Source of the DNA: Ornithinibacillus halophilus
GTDB lineage: Bacteria > Bacillota > Bacilli > Bacillales > Amphibacillaceae
Direction of reading: 5' to 3'
Length of the DNA: 64,000 nucleotides
Assembly: GCF_900129485.1 (NCBI RefSeq)
Contig: NZ_FQVW01000008.1
Coordinates: forward strand, 19,951-83,950
Numbering within the stretch: the first letter of the stretch is position 1; every line of letters starts with the position of its first letter. Below the pieces are notes generated by a model. That model searched no databases, had not been told where the DNA came from, and saw only the letters and a program-made list of their open reading frames with translations. Of the stretch, positions 44,327 through 54,249 are shown one piece after another. Position numbers and translations under genes: made by a program.

Positions 44327-44695
44327 TTATGATACTAAGTATGGTTGAAAGGCCTTGTCTAATAGTTCTTTCCTCTTTGTAAATTGAGGAATGGTGTTAA
44401 ACTGTAAGACTTCTTGGATTTTCACATAATTCTCATCCTCATAACATGAAACAATTAGTTCTAATGATTCTTTTATTTTAGATGTTAGTTCATGAATTTC
44501 TGTTGAAGTAACCTCACTTGGAATCACCTGCAAGGATTTCTCAATCGTGATAAATGCTTGTACAATGTCCCCAAATAATTGGATCGTTGCCTCGCCCTTA
44601 CCTTCTTTCAATAAAAATTGAATATGTTCTAGACCTTCCTGTACCGTATCTTGTAGATTCTTTGATTGGTGCATCATATCGATGTATTTTTCCAT
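44327..44695 (-). CDS. Small helical protein between fliD and cheW
   Basis: The 122 residues are almost wholly alpha-helical (QSKNLQDTVQEGLEHIQFLL; LFGDIVQAFITIEKSLQVIP; TSKIKESLELIVSCYEDENY), with no catalytic motif, signal or membrane segment. The shape resembles flagellar export chaperones of the FliS/FliT type but I cannot align it with confidence. Its place directly after fliD, with a terminator between, suggests a flagellar or chemotaxis link. Function unknown. Confidence 0.75.
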   Translation of the reverse strand: MEKYIDMMHQSKNLQDTVQEGLEHIQFLLKEGKGEATIQLFGDIVQAFITIEKSLQVIPSEVTSTEIHELTSKIKESLELIVSCYEDENYVKIQEVLQFNTIPQFTKRKELLDKAFQPYLVS

Positions 44696-44717
44696 TGTGA
44701 ACGCTCCTCATTTGGTA

Positions 44718-44745
44718 AAAAAAGATCCTAGCAGAACTAGAATCT
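44718..44745 (-). terminator. Intrinsic terminator after fliD
   Basis: Reverse strand AAGATTCTAG, TTCTG, CTAGGATCTT, then TTTTT. Stem with one mismatch. Confidence 0.8.
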
Positions 44746-44777
44746 TCTTTGGTTGTGGTAATTTTTATGATCCGGTA

Positions 44778-46934
44778 TTAATACCCACCGAATTGTTGCA
44801 TCATGTAACTCATTTGGCTATTTGCTTGTTGGATGGCTTTTTCCATGGCAGTGAATTGGCGCCAATAGCGATCCTCGATTTGTGTTAATCTGTCTTGAAA
44901 GCGACTGATTTGGTCATCCACATTTTCGATATTTCTACCAATCGTAAATTGGTTATTGGAATAAGACGACCGACCAGCTCTTTCATAGATTTTATCCATC
45001 GTTTGGTTCACAGAGTCATAGAGACGTCTAGTAATCCCTTGTTCTTCCTTCGTGTCACCATTACCACGGAATAAGTTTTCTACCGATGCTGGATCATCTT
45101 CAATTGCAGCTTTCAGTTTTGCCTCGTTTATTTCTAGCTTACCACCTGACATCCAATCTCGAGTAGTAGTAATACCGATTTTTGCCAATTGATCATATGA
45201 ACCAGAAACGTTTGGATTGTCGACAGGGGCATAAAAATCAGAACGCATACTAGAAAGTGCTCCAGATAGCGTTGAATCACCTCGTAATAAACCACTACGA
45301 GCCATCTCTTCCCATTTTTCTTGTTGCTTATCCGATAACTCTTCACGTTCTTGATCCGTCAGTGGTTTATAACTACGGTGAACATCTTCGGTTAACTTGT
45401 CATTGATTGCTTCAATTAATGTATTGTAGTTTTCCACGAATTCTTTTATATTCTCAAAAACAGCTTCACTGTCGTTGTTTACAGATAGAGTTGCTGCTTC
45501 TTCATCTTCAGTAAAGGTTTTCTTTAATGAAAAAGTAACTCCAGAGATATCAAAGGTGTTGGAATGGCGCTCAGTTGTTAGTTCATTGATTGTGAATTTG
45601 GCATTTTGGCCACCGGTTTCAGTTCCATTACCAAAGCGGAACAGTGAATTCATTAAAAGGCCATCCGTTATAATTTCACGGTTATTCAGGCCTGTTACAG
45701 ATTTTCCATCGAATTCATTTGCACCTTCACCATTAAAATTACCTGTTTCATTTCTGGATAGTGTCATTTGATCGGTGAATGAGTCATAGAACATCGTTAA
45801 GCCAACCTGAGATGAGTTAACCGAGCTCATGACTTGGTTAATGGAAGTGTTTCCAGATACAAGAAATGTTTCATGAGTCTCACCTTCTGATGTATGAGCA
45901 CCTAACGTGAAATCTGTATAGTTTTGTTGATATGTCGCTTTAATTTCTACGTCTGAATCATCTGGTATAATATCTTTTAATTTATCTTGATTAAAATTAA
46001 TTAATCCTGTTTCTTTATTTATGGTACCAATTGAGGAACCTGATGTATCTACTAAGTGAAATTCATTATCCGCTTCTTCTTTAATAGTAAACGTATTACC
46101 CTCACCAATTTGTAGTGTAAAAGCTTCATCTGCAATCGACTGTTTAGACAATCTCCATCTTTCTATTGGTTCACTGATTGTTGTCGTGTCAGTTTTACTA
46201 TCAACAATATACTCGGCCCTTACTTTAGAGTTTTCTTTCAAAACCCCATCTGCAAATGTTAATTCACCAGGAGTCTCTCCATCGGCAGGTGTATACAGTA
46301 CTTCATTTTTAGCTAATTCGCTCACTTCTTTGTCACGAACTACTTTATAGCCTTTACCATCTACTCGAATACTCATGGAACTATCCGGCACAGTTTCTAT
46401 ATCAAATTCGATTGTAGATAGTACTTTTTTATTTTCATCGACAGTTGAAGTAAAATCTTTTCGCTCAATAATTCCTTGTTTCCAAACCTCTCTGCTATTC
46501 TCCCAGTTTTCAGGTTTGACAGCAAACTTATCTCGTTGACTAAATAACCCTTTGGTCAAATCCACTTTTTCACTGTTTGGAGAGGAGATGCTTCCCACAT
46601 TTCTTAAGGTAGCTGCTGTTGCTATTTGAGATACGCTTGAAATATTGTAACTAGATAGTGAGGCTGCACTACTAGCCGTTGCCGTTACCTTTGATTCATC
46701 GGATGTCGAGACAGTTCTTGAACGGTAAGAAGTTGTCATATTCATCTGCGTTAATTCCGAACGAAAATCTAGCAATAATGTATTGATAGAACGGTAATCT
46801 TCCTGTTTCCATTCTAATATTTGTTTTTCTTGTTCCATCTTATCCAACGGCATCCGTTCAACTTTCATCATATCTTTAACGATAGAATCAATATCCATCC
46901 CACTCGCTAAACCACCGACTCTAATACCAGCCAT
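44778..46934 (-). CDS. fliD: Flagellar filament cap protein FliD (enlarged)
   Basis: FliD (HAP2) caps the filament and guides flagellin insertion. The 718 residues have the N-terminal signature IRVGGLASGMDIDSIVKDMM, KVERMPLDKMEQEKQILEWK and the C-terminal coiled helix (NIENVDDQISRFQDRLTQIE, AIQQANSQMSYMMQQFGGY). At 718 residues it is about 220 longer than B. subtilis FliD (498). The extra length lies in the exposed middle (about 130-380), rich in Thr/Asp/Glu. A consensus SigD promoter precedes it. The normal location between flaG and fliS is empty. Confidence 0.95.
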   Translation of the reverse strand: MAGIRVGGLASGMDIDSIVKDMMKVERMPLDKMEQEKQILEWKQEDYRSINTLLLDFRSELTQMNMTTSYRSRTVSTSDESKVTATASSAASLSSYNISSVSQIATAATLRNVGSISSPNSEKVDLTKGLFSQRDKFAVKPENWENSREVWKQGIIERKDFTSTVDENKKVLSTIEFDIETVPDSSMSIRVDGKGYKVVRDKEVSELAKNEVLYTPADGETPGELTFADGVLKENSKVRAEYIVDSKTDTTTISEPIERWRLSKQSIADEAFTLQIGEGNTFTIKEEADNEFHLVDTSGSSIGTINKETGLINFNQDKLKDIIPDDSDVEIKATYQQNYTDFTLGAHTSEGETHETFLVSGNTSINQVMSSVNSSQVGLTMFYDSFTDQMTLSRNETGNFNGEGANEFDGKSVTGLNNREIITDGLLMNSLFRFGNGTETGGQNAKFTINELTTERHSNTFDISGVTFSLKKTFTEDEEAATLSVNNDSEAVFENIKEFVENYNTLIEAINDKLTEDVHRSYKPLTDQEREELSDKQQEKWEEMARSGLLRGDSTLSGALSSMRSDFYAPVDNPNVSGSYDQLAKIGITTTRDWMSGGKLEINEAKLKAAIEDDPASVENLFRGNGDTKEEQGITRRLYDSVNQTMDKIYERAGRSSYSNNQFTIGRNIENVDDQISRFQDRLTQIEDRYWRQFTAMEKAIQQANSQMSYMMQQFGGY

Positions 46935-47014
46935 TTCTTCACGTCCTTTTATGATTACAATGTATAGTTAACTAGTTATATTTTATATTTAATCACGATT
47001 GTATTCTATATATT

Positions 47015-47041
47015 ATATCGGATAAGATGGGGGAATGTTTA
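47015..47041 (-). promoter_or_regulatory. SigD promoter for fliD
   Basis: Reverse strand TAAA, 15 bases, TCCGATAT: one mismatch from the full SigD consensus. It stands about 80 bases before the fliD start. Confidence 0.85.
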
Positions 47042-47169
47042 AGGGGGGATTGGTTGAATTACTAAATTTTAATGGTAACTAGTATGTTAGAGGATAAAAT
47101 TCTATTTCTAAATAGAGAAACGTTCAAATATGGTAAATCAAAATAATTACTTTAGCACATTAACGTTTT

Positions 47170-47385
47170 ATTGTGGTGGGGGTCTGACACATTGGTCCCT
47201 ATTTATTCTTGTATTAAGTGCGTTGATTTCATAATCTAGCAAATCATGTTCAGCGGCATATAGCAATTCTTTTCATTTGATGGAGCTTTTCATCTATTTA
47301 ATCTAGGATACGATCCTGTTCTTTCGTCCATTCTAATTGTTGTTCAAGAAACTCTTTTACTTCTCTTTATTCTTTATCCATATTG
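47170..47385 (-). pseudogene. Decayed small gene remnant
   Basis: The reverse strand from about 47385 reads MDKE, stop, REVKEFLEQQLEWTKEQDRI, LD, stop, IDEKLHQMKR, and after a frameshift KELLYAAEHDLLDYEINALN. These pieces make a plausible helical protein of about 60 residues broken by two stops and a frameshift. The family is not recognised. The remaining parts of 46935-47539 hold the fliD promoter and AT-rich sequence without further signals. Confidence 0.45.
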
Positions 47386-47539
47386 TACCTTTCATTTTGG
47401 GACGCAAAATCAGATTAATCTAATTATCAAGAGTAGGATAATTTGTCCAGCATTAATTTAAATAAAAGAATAATAGTCGGAACTTTACAAGGTTTCTACT
47501 GTTTTATTAATAAATTTACAAGTGACCAAATAAATTTAA

Positions 47540-48235
47540 CTAATTATCTTTATAATCTTCTAAAACTTTACCTAAAAAGTTTAAGGAACCTTTTATTATT
47601 ATATCTCGGACTATCTCTTTTGTTATCGACACAGTATAAATACTAAAGTTCTCTTCTCCCATTGTATATATTGAAAGGAAGGAAGTTTTCTCTTTGGGAA
47701 TTAAGCCAATTTGGTCATTTCCTTCTTTTTCTGGAAAAGTAAAAAACCAATATATCCCTTCATGTGCAACCATGTTCCTTACAGTATTGAACATATCAGC
47801 TACTGTATTTATAGTTGTTTTTTCAAAAGGTTTATCACATCTTGATATACTTCTTATCAGTAATTTTTGATCCGCCTCATTAATGTAATCTTTAAAAAAG
47901 TTTCTTACTATTTCAGATTTTTTTAATTTAGAATAAGGTGTTTCAGCCTTAAAAATTGCTTCAATAGTTACAATCCAAAAAAAGACTTGAAGACTATCCT
48001 TTACTGAGCCTGTTTTTAGATAAGCCATCTCATCCGATAAAGAGATATGTCTGTATATTTGGTGTAATACTCGTTTAGGAGTTGGATTGGGATGTTCTTC
48101 ACATATTTTTATAAATTCCTCAGCTTCTTCGTTGGATTTAAAATATGGCGCTAAAAATAAAATCAATTCCTCAATCAAAGCCTCTGTAACTCTTTTTTGA
48201 TCATCTTCAAAAGATTTAGCAATTATTTCATCCAC
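47540..48235 (-). CDS. HEPN-motif protein of unknown function
   Basis: The 231 residues are mainly helical and include ADMFNTVRNMVAHEGIYWFF. The R-N-x3-H string is typical of HEPN-fold RNases and toxins (R-x4-6-H). The upstream part (IYRHISLSDEMAYLKTGSVK; WIVTIEAIFKAETPYSKLKK) fits a single-domain HEPN protein. No nucleotidyltransferase partner gene is adjacent. AT-rich and isolated between a gene remnant and a flagellin pseudogene, so it may be a stray conflict-system gene. A non-catalytic role is possible. Confidence 0.6.
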   Translation of the reverse strand: MDEIIAKSFEDDQKRVTEALIEELILFLAPYFKSNEEAEEFIKICEEHPNPTPKRVLHQIYRHISLSDEMAYLKTGSVKDSLQVFFWIVTIEAIFKAETPYSKLKKSEIVRNFFKDYINEADQKLLIRSISRCDKPFEKTTINTVADMFNTVRNMVAHEGIYWFFTFPEKEGNDQIGLIPKEKTSFLSIYTMGEENFSIYTVSITKEIVRDIIIKGSLNFLGKVLEDYKDN

Positions 48236-48429
48236 TTTGCTCTCTCCTTTTTTATATTTTCTCTCAAATGGTTACTATCTGGTAATTAGTTAAATTCATT
48301 GGACACTTAAAATGTAACATAAATAATTGTCTTTATAAATGTCCAAATACATTCACTAGAATCAATTGGAGTTACAAGGTTTATACACTTTGGCTTGTAA
48401 TCATAATACAAAAACAAATCAGTAAAAAA

Positions 48430-48452
48430 TAGACCCTAGTAAAACTAGAGCC
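48430..48452 (-). terminator. Terminator relic after flagellin pseudogene
   Basis: Reverse strand CTCTAGT, TTT, ACTAGGGTC, TATTTTTTAC. It is kept downstream of the pseudogene stop at 48468. Confidence 0.6.
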
Positions 48453-48467
48453 TCGATATATCTGAAA

Positions 48468-49077
48468 TTAACGAAGAAGTTGTAGAACTACTTGTGGTAA
48501 TTGGTTGGCTTGAGCCAACATAGTTTGTGGCGCTTGAGAAAGAATTGAATTCTTCGTTTGTTCCATCATTTCTTTCGCCATCGTGCGAACATTTGCTTTC
48601 ACAAATGACTAGACTATATCTTCACCCTCTATCAATCTAGTAGGGGTCGGCACTTCGGATTCAAAATGCTGATGAACATTGTTTCACCGACGGATTTCAT
48701 CATCTTAAGCTAAACTTTTAGATGGTTTATCCTATTCGTTGAACCTTCTCCACTCTTTCGAGACAGGAAATTGGCTGCTGATTGCCCATATCTTTTCTTT
48801 TTTCAAACCATCACGCTTGTTGTTTCCAGCTACGTTGTGGTAAGAAAAGTTATCAGGGATTACCAGCAATTCACCCGATAATGTAGCAGCAGTAACTGTA
48901 ACGTCACTTCCGCTTTTCTCCATCAGTCTTCAAGTTAGCAATATCACTTGCAATCTGATCAGTTGATTTTCCATTTATATCAATTACATGATCTGTCTCT
49001 AATTGTTGAGTAGCATCAGCTGAATCTGCATAAGATTTTGCACTACTATCCCAAAAAGCAAAAGCAGTGGGGACAGG
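48468..49077 (-). pseudogene. Flagellin pseudogene, second hag copy
   Basis: On the reverse strand the C-terminal flagellin helix is clear: [37 protein letters not shown] and a stop at 48468. Upstream, after an intron-like segment, lies a remnant of the variable flagellin domain (SYADSADATQQLETDHVIDI, NGKSTDQIASDIANLKTDG) with a frameshift near 48905. The conserved N-terminal helix and the second half of the D1 domain are missing. The left exon ends at GTGCCTGTCCCC (49069-49080), a string seen at other Bacillaceae breakpoints. 48236-48429 holds nothing recognisable. Confidence 0.85.
48590..48880 (-). ncRNA. Decayed group I intron in the flagellin pseudogene
   Basis: Core elements appear in order on the reverse strand: P at 48863-48872 (GAATTGCTGG), Q at 48771-48786 (GGCAATCAGCAGCCAA), R at 48736-48744 (GTTCAACGA) and S at 48612-48622 (AAGATATAGTC). 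S matches the usual consensus exactly. The R half of P7 (CGAATAG) no longer pairs fully with S, and both exons are damaged, so splicing is unlikely. The ends are approximate. Confidence 0.75.
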
Positions 49078-49167
49078 CACCTTTTTCTAGGTAGTTATTA
49101 TACGAATGCTGTGGCCATACTACTTCCACATGACCCAAACTCTCTCCTAATCAAAACACAAAGTGAA

Positions 49168-49818
49168 TCACCCATCTATTCTATCAACAACACTAAATAA
49201 ATACGTAGGGGTATGGTTGAATACTTTAACAGACTGATAATTATACAATTGTAGGAATTCATTAAGTTTTTGATATTCTTCTTTATTCTCTGCTTCTATA
49301 TAAACTAAAGGCTTACTAGTATTTATTATCTGCCGAGCACCTTTTAATACTTCTAAACCCATACCTTCAACGTCAATTTTTAATAAATGAATATGCTTTT
49401 CTTTGTTAAAAAGGATATCATCTAATGATACAACTTTAATATTTCCGAAATCGCTCAATTCTACTTTACTCATTCCCAAGTTTGTTTGTTCCTTTTGGAT
49501 AACATTTCCTCTTCCACTATTTTCAGCAACTCCTTGTTTAAAAGCTGTAACTTTTGTATTAACATCATTAAGTTCTAAATTTTTCTGTAATATCTTATAA
49601 ACCGATTCCTGAGGTTCGAAAGCATACACATGTTTAGCCTTACATACTTTAGAAAAAAATATAGTATGGTTGCCAATGTTAGCTCCTACATCTGCCCCTA
49701 CTTTTCCTTTTAATCCTCTTTTGTTAATATCCATAAGCATATCTTCTTCGTAAAAATTTTTATTTTGTCTTATTAACTGTTGTATATGATCATCTGGAAA
49801 TGGTAAATAAAAATTCAC
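49168..49818 (-). CDS. FkbM-family methyltransferase
   Basis: SAM-dependent O-methyltransferase, often acting on sugars. The 216 residues contain the SAM site VGADVGANIGNHTIFFSKVC, the acidic loop VYAFEPQESVYKILQKNL and the FkbM box IHLLKIDVEGMGLEVLKGAR. The only in-frame start is a GTG at 49816-49818 with a weak ribosome site, 17 bases after the glycosyltransferase stop. Likely modifies a sugar added by that neighbour, which would be methylated flagellin glycan (inference from context). Confidence 0.9.
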   Translation of the reverse strand: MNFYLPFPDDHIQQLIRQNKNFYEEDMLMDINKRGLKGKVGADVGANIGNHTIFFSKVCKAKHVYAFEPQESVYKILQKNLELNDVNTKVTAFKQGVAENSGRGNVIQKEQTNLGMSKVELSDFGNIKVVSLDDILFNKEKHIHLLKIDVEGMGLEVLKGARQIINTSKPLVYIEAENKEEYQKLNEFLQLYNYQSVKVFNHTPTYLFSVVDRIDG

Positions 49819-49834
49819 TTCATTATCTCTATAA

Positions 49835-52800
49835 TCAAACCTGTATACAGAACTTGACTTCTTGATTTTTAGATAGAGATTTAATTAATTTCTTCGTACT
49901 ATTGATTTGTTTTTTTAGTGGATAGTTCTCAAAAATAAACTTACGATATTCCTTTGAATTATATACATCTTTTAGTATCATACTTATTGCATTATCAATT
50001 GTATTAAATAAGTACTTTTCTGACCAAACTTCTTTTGCGTAGGGAAAATTATGAATTATTGGTTTTATTCCACTAGCCATAGCTTCAGCAATAAAATACC
50101 CAAAACTTTCATGAATAGTAGGGGCCAAAATATAGTCTTTATCCTCTAGCCATTGATTAACATTGGACTGCCAACCATCAAAAACAACATTATTTTGTAA
50201 ATTTAATTCACTAACTTGATAATCCCAATATTCCTTTATCAATTGATCAGTAAAAACACCCGCAATGTGCAATTTATACTTTGGATTAACATCAACCAGT
50301 TTTCTTAAAATTTGCAACATGAAGAAAGGATTTTTCCTATAATTCATATCACCTATAAAAGCTAGGTTATACCCAGATTTCCTTTCTTTAAATTGATATT
50401 TTGAAAGTTTCACACCGTTCTCAATAGTTTCTATTGATACCTTTTTCCTTATATCAGGTACCTTTTTTTCTATATAGTCTATCAAATGATTTGTAACAAC
50501 AATCAGTTTATCAACATTATCCCAATGCACATTTTTTGAATTATCTGTAAATACTTCATATCTGTGAAGTCTACATATAAGTTTCCTTTCTTTTGCTAAA
50601 CTATGTCTGCTACCATATGCAATAAGGTGATCACACCATTCAAACCAGCAAATATCTGCCCATTTCATTCCTTCATCTATTTGAGATAGGTTAGTAACTA
50701 TTATTTTCCTTACAACATATTCTTTAGATAATTCATGAATAATATCATGTAAGAACTTATCCCCATTTTTTATAGAGAAAAACGCTAGTTTCTTAGGCTT
50801 AGGATACGTATCTACTTTTTCTGGAACTATTGAATCAAATACTCCACTTAATCTATGAGTAAGATTTCTTCTTTCAAAGTTAATAATTTTTTGACCTGCT
50901 TCAAATTTGGTAGTTTCACCATTTAGCCACTTCTTATATTCTTTTAATATACTTTCTTCTATTCCATTTATGTCTTCGAAATCACAGTTATTTCCACGTT
51001 CTGTATCTTTAATTAGATGCTCTACTACACCATCCTTTGGAGATAGAGAGATTATAGGTTTATTAAGTCTAAGGTATTCAAATAATTTACCTGGATACAT
51101 AGCTTTATTCTTTTTTCCAGGTCCGACTACTAGTAATAAAGCGTCAAATTTTTGAGCTTTTTCCAAGCTTTCCTTGTGATTTAAATAACCACCAAAATAT
51201 ATTACACTATCTATATTTTTTTCTTTTATAAGTTTGTCCCATAAATCCTTATTCTCAGTCCATCCAAGATCTAATTTTATTTTATCCTTATTAATTCTCC
51301 CTTTGCTAATTAAATTATGAACTGCTTTTATAATTGTCTCTGGAGTTCTAATGGAATAAAAAAGGCCATTATGGAAAATAGAGAAGTAATCATTGCTTTT
51401 TACAACTCTAGTATCCAAGTTCTTAAAATCCATTTCATCATATCCATTTGTCAAAGTTTCTAACTTTCCCTTTTCCACATTAAATATTTTTTCGCAGTTT
51501 TTTGTAGACATTGGGGTAACATTTATAACCTTATCTGCAAAATGAACTATTTCTTTTTCAAGTTCAAAACTTAACTTATGATAAATATTGTTTTCATCGT
51601 AATTAAAATAAGGATTATTTGACCATTCATCCCGAAAATCTGCGACCCAAGGCTTTAAGTATTGCTGTTTTAGGTAGTAACCAATAATATGGTCTGAATA
51701 CGGGCCTGAAGTACTATAAATTAAATCGATATCATCCATATCTATTAAATCAGATACCTTTCTAATCGTTTCATAAGCAAATAAAATCTGATTATCTGGA
51801 ACTAGAGTTAACTGTTGTGTTTTATTAACATGGTTAACAAATTGTTCAATAACATTGTTGTCCTTAATAATTTTTTGATAAATCTTTACAATTTCATTTA
51901 AATTCTCTGTAGTTATTTTCTTTGGTTCTGAAATTCTAACAATTTCAATATCCTTTGGTAGTTCTTCTTCTAGAGTATTGTCTATTAAATCACCCTGATA
52001 TTCTAAAGAGTCTACTGTAACCACAATTGGTTCCCAACCAAATTCTCTTAAATACTTCACAAATTTCAGTGTGCGTTGCACTCCTGACCCCCCCAATGGT
52101 GGGAAGAAGTAAGCAAGTACTAACACTTTTTTTTGAGTCTTACTAAAATTCTTTGTTGCCTCTATATAGTTATCTTTCAATTTACTTATTTTATCTTTAA
52201 CTTCTTCACGTAATTCGTTTTCAGTAGTTAGCCGCACTACATTATTATATAATTCAACTGCCAAATCTATTTCATTATTTTGTTCATAAATAAAAGCTAA
52301 ATTATATAGACAATCAACATGTTCAGGGCTAACTTCTAATCCTTTTTTTAATGTTTGCTTAGCTTCTTCATACATTTCTTGTTGCATTAGAATAACTGCT
52401 TTAATAGAGTATAATTCTACATCCTCAGTTTCCTCTAGCAATGAATCTTCAGCTAATTCCAAAGCTTTACTATAAGAATTCTGGGCAAGTAGTTTAATTA
52501 TCTTTTCTTTAACATCTTCTGTTTTGGTAATTTCAACACTATTTACATTAAAAGAATTATCCACATCATGTAATATATTTTTTATTTCCTTTTTAATTTT
52601 GATTTTAGACTCTTTGCTTAGATACCTGATCTTGGTATATAGAAAATCTACCACTTCGTCTAACTTTAAAACACTTGCTTGTTTCAAAATCGATATAAAT
52701 AATTCCTCTTCTAGTGCCGATAATCTTTTGTTTTTCTTATTAAACACCATATTTAATAAATTTACTATTGGACTGTCAAATTTTATAGTTTCAAGGACCC

Positions 52801-54217
52801 TTTGATATTTATCAATATTCATTTCCATTGATAAAAGAATAAAGTCAATTACATTAAATATCCCTTTAGATAATACTGATACAATTTCATTAGATGACTT
52901 CTTTTCTAATATTTCAACAATATCATCATTTAATCTATCTAATTGAAGATTTTTAATATACAATGCTTCTTTTTCCACAGAGGAAAATTCCGATTCTTCT
53001 AGTAATGATCTTGTTAACTTCTGAACATTTATATTAGGAACATCTAGTAGGATTTTAATAACTCTCTGTGGAGTAATACTTTTTTTATTTAATAGATTAT
53101 TATTAAGAAAGTCCGTTAGTTCTTCTAATGTTGAATGTTCTGCTAACAAATTTATAAGTCTCATCCACACATAATCATCAGCATCGTTAATAGATAAAGC
53201 TTTTGAATAATGTTGAACTGCAACTTGTAACTGGCCTTCAGTCTCATAAATCTCTCCTAGGAATCTGCGAGGTAAAAACTCTAAAAAGTCTTCACTTGAA
53301 TCTGCTTTATATTCGTCTTTCCTCCTAAGAATTTCCTGGAATATACCTTTTGATTTTATGAAGTCTCTTTTTTTAAAATAGATAATGCCTTTGTAAAACT
53401 TAAAATCCACCAAATAGTAATAAATATTTTCACAAGTTTCAATAATATCTAATGCATCATTATCTCTTTTAGTTCTATGAAGGGAATCAACAAGCTTTAG
53501 TAATAATTTCTTTACCCAATCTAAACTGAAATCGCTTTTTAACTTAAAACCTTTTTGATAATATTTAATCGCCTTATCTAGTTCCTCTGATTGATGATAT
53601 TCATTTCCAATAAAATAGTAATCTATTGGCTCTTTTTCTTTTTTGTTTATTAATATTGTTAAATTCCTTTTTTGCTTTTCTTTTTCTTCTACAACACTCT
53701 TCATATAGCCTGAATGGAAAATTTGGAATTCAGAAACCCCCCTATTTTCCATTGAATCTTTATGCTCTAACAACTCATGAATACTTCTATAATAGCTTAT
53801 TTTCCCATCATTTCTATAGATTCTTTCATGGAAATTTAAAGATGTATTCTTTCCATTAATTCCAACAAAATTGACTATTTGAACTGCTAAAATATTATAA
53901 ACAGGTGGTTTTTCCATTAAATCTTTTTTGAGTTCAGAAAAACTATCACGATCAACAAATTCATCTGCATCAATTGCAAAAATCCATTCACCATTAGCTT
54001 TGGATGCAGCAAAATTGCGAGCTTTCGAAAAATCATCTTCCCATATATAGTCAAAGACCTTTTCCGTATATTCAAGTGCTATACCTTTAGTTTTATCAAC
54101 TGAACCAGTATCAACAATAATTATTTCATCCGCTATTCCTATTACTGATTCAAGACATCTTTTTAGTACTTTTTCTTCATCCTTTACTATCATACACACT
54201 GATAAAAAAACGCTCAT
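49835..54217 (-). CDS. Giant three-module glycosyltransferase with TPR repeats
   Basis: The 1460 residues (ATG 54215-54217 behind AAGGAG; the open frame reaches 54268) hold at least four parts. First is a GT2 domain (SVCMIVKDEEKVLKRCLESV, DTGSVDKTKG, DXD-type AIDADEF), then helical TPR-like repeats (about 210-700; e.g. DVELYSIKAVILMQQEMYEE, CLYNLAFIYEQNNEIDLAVE). Next is a GT4-type domain from about 705 (VLVLAYFFPPLGGSGVQRTL, YPGKLFEYLRLNKPII), and finally a second GT4-like domain from about 1130 (LAFIGDMNYRKNPFFML, APTIHESFGYFIAEAMASGI). It stands directly behind hag and before an FkbM gene, so flagellin glycosylation is the likely job (inference). The codons are AT-rich compared with neighbours, hinting at transfer. 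Confidence 0.92.
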   Translation of the reverse strand: MSVFLSVCMIVKDEEKVLKRCLESVIGIADEIIIVDTGSVDKTKGIALEYTEKVFDYIWEDDFSKARNFAASKANGEWIFAIDADEFVDRDSFSELKKDLMEKPPVYNILAVQIVNFVGINGKNTSLNFHERIYRNDGKISYYRSIHELLEHKDSMENRGVSEFQIFHSGYMKSVVEEKEKQKRNLTILINKKEKEPIDYYFIGNEYHQSEELDKAIKYYQKGFKLKSDFSLDWVKKLLLKLVDSLHRTKRDNDALDIIETCENIYYYLVDFKFYKGIIYFKKRDFIKSKGIFQEILRRKDEYKADSSEDFLEFLPRRFLGEIYETEGQLQVAVQHYSKALSINDADDYVWMRLINLLAEHSTLEELTDFLNNNLLNKKSITPQRVIKILLDVPNINVQKLTRSLLEESEFSSVEKEALYIKNLQLDRLNDDIVEILEKKSSNEIVSVLSKGIFNVIDFILLSMEMNIDKYQRVLETIKFDSPIVNLLNMVFNKKNKRLSALEEELFISILKQASVLKLDEVVDFLYTKIRYLSKESKIKIKKEIKNILHDVDNSFNVNSVEITKTEDVKEKIIKLLAQNSYSKALELAEDSLLEETEDVELYSIKAVILMQQEMYEEAKQTLKKGLEVSPEHVDCLYNLAFIYEQNNEIDLAVELYNNVVRLTTENELREEVKDKISKLKDNYIEATKNFSKTQKKVLVLAYFFPPLGGSGVQRTLKFVKYLREFGWEPIVVTVDSLEYQGDLIDNTLEEELPKDIEIVRISEPKKITTENLNEIVKIYQKIIKDNNVIEQFVNHVNKTQQLTLVPDNQILFAYETIRKVSDLIDMDDIDLIYSTSGPYSDHIIGYYLKQQYLKPWVADFRDEWSNNPYFNYDENNIYHKLSFELEKEIVHFADKVINVTPMSTKNCEKIFNVEKGKLETLTNGYDEMDFKNLDTRVVKSNDYFSIFHNGLFYSIRTPETIIKAVHNLISKGRINKDKIKLDLGWTENKDLWDKLIKEKNIDSVIYFGGYLNHKESLEKAQKFDALLLVVGPGKKNKAMYPGKLFEYLRLNKPIISLSPKDGVVEHLIKDTERGNNCDFEDINGIEESILKEYKKWLNGETTKFEAGQKIINFERRNLTHRLSGVFDSIVPEKVDTYPKPKKLAFFSIKNGDKFLHDIIHELSKEYVVRKIIVTNLSQIDEGMKWADICWFEWCDHLIAYGSRHSLAKERKLICRLHRYEVFTDNSKNVHWDNVDKLIVVTNHLIDYIEKKVPDIRKKVSIETIENGVKLSKYQFKERKSGYNLAFIGDMNYRKNPFFMLQILRKLVDVNPKYKLHIAGVFTDQLIKEYWDYQVSELNLQNNVVFDGWQSNVNQWLEDKDYILAPTIHESFGYFIAEAMASGIKPIIHNFPYAKEVWSEKYLFNTIDNAISMILKDVYNSKEYRKFIFENYPLKKQINSTKKLIKSLSKNQEVKFCIQV

Positions 54218-54249
54218 TCGCTGACACTCCTTAGTAGTATTTCTATTTA

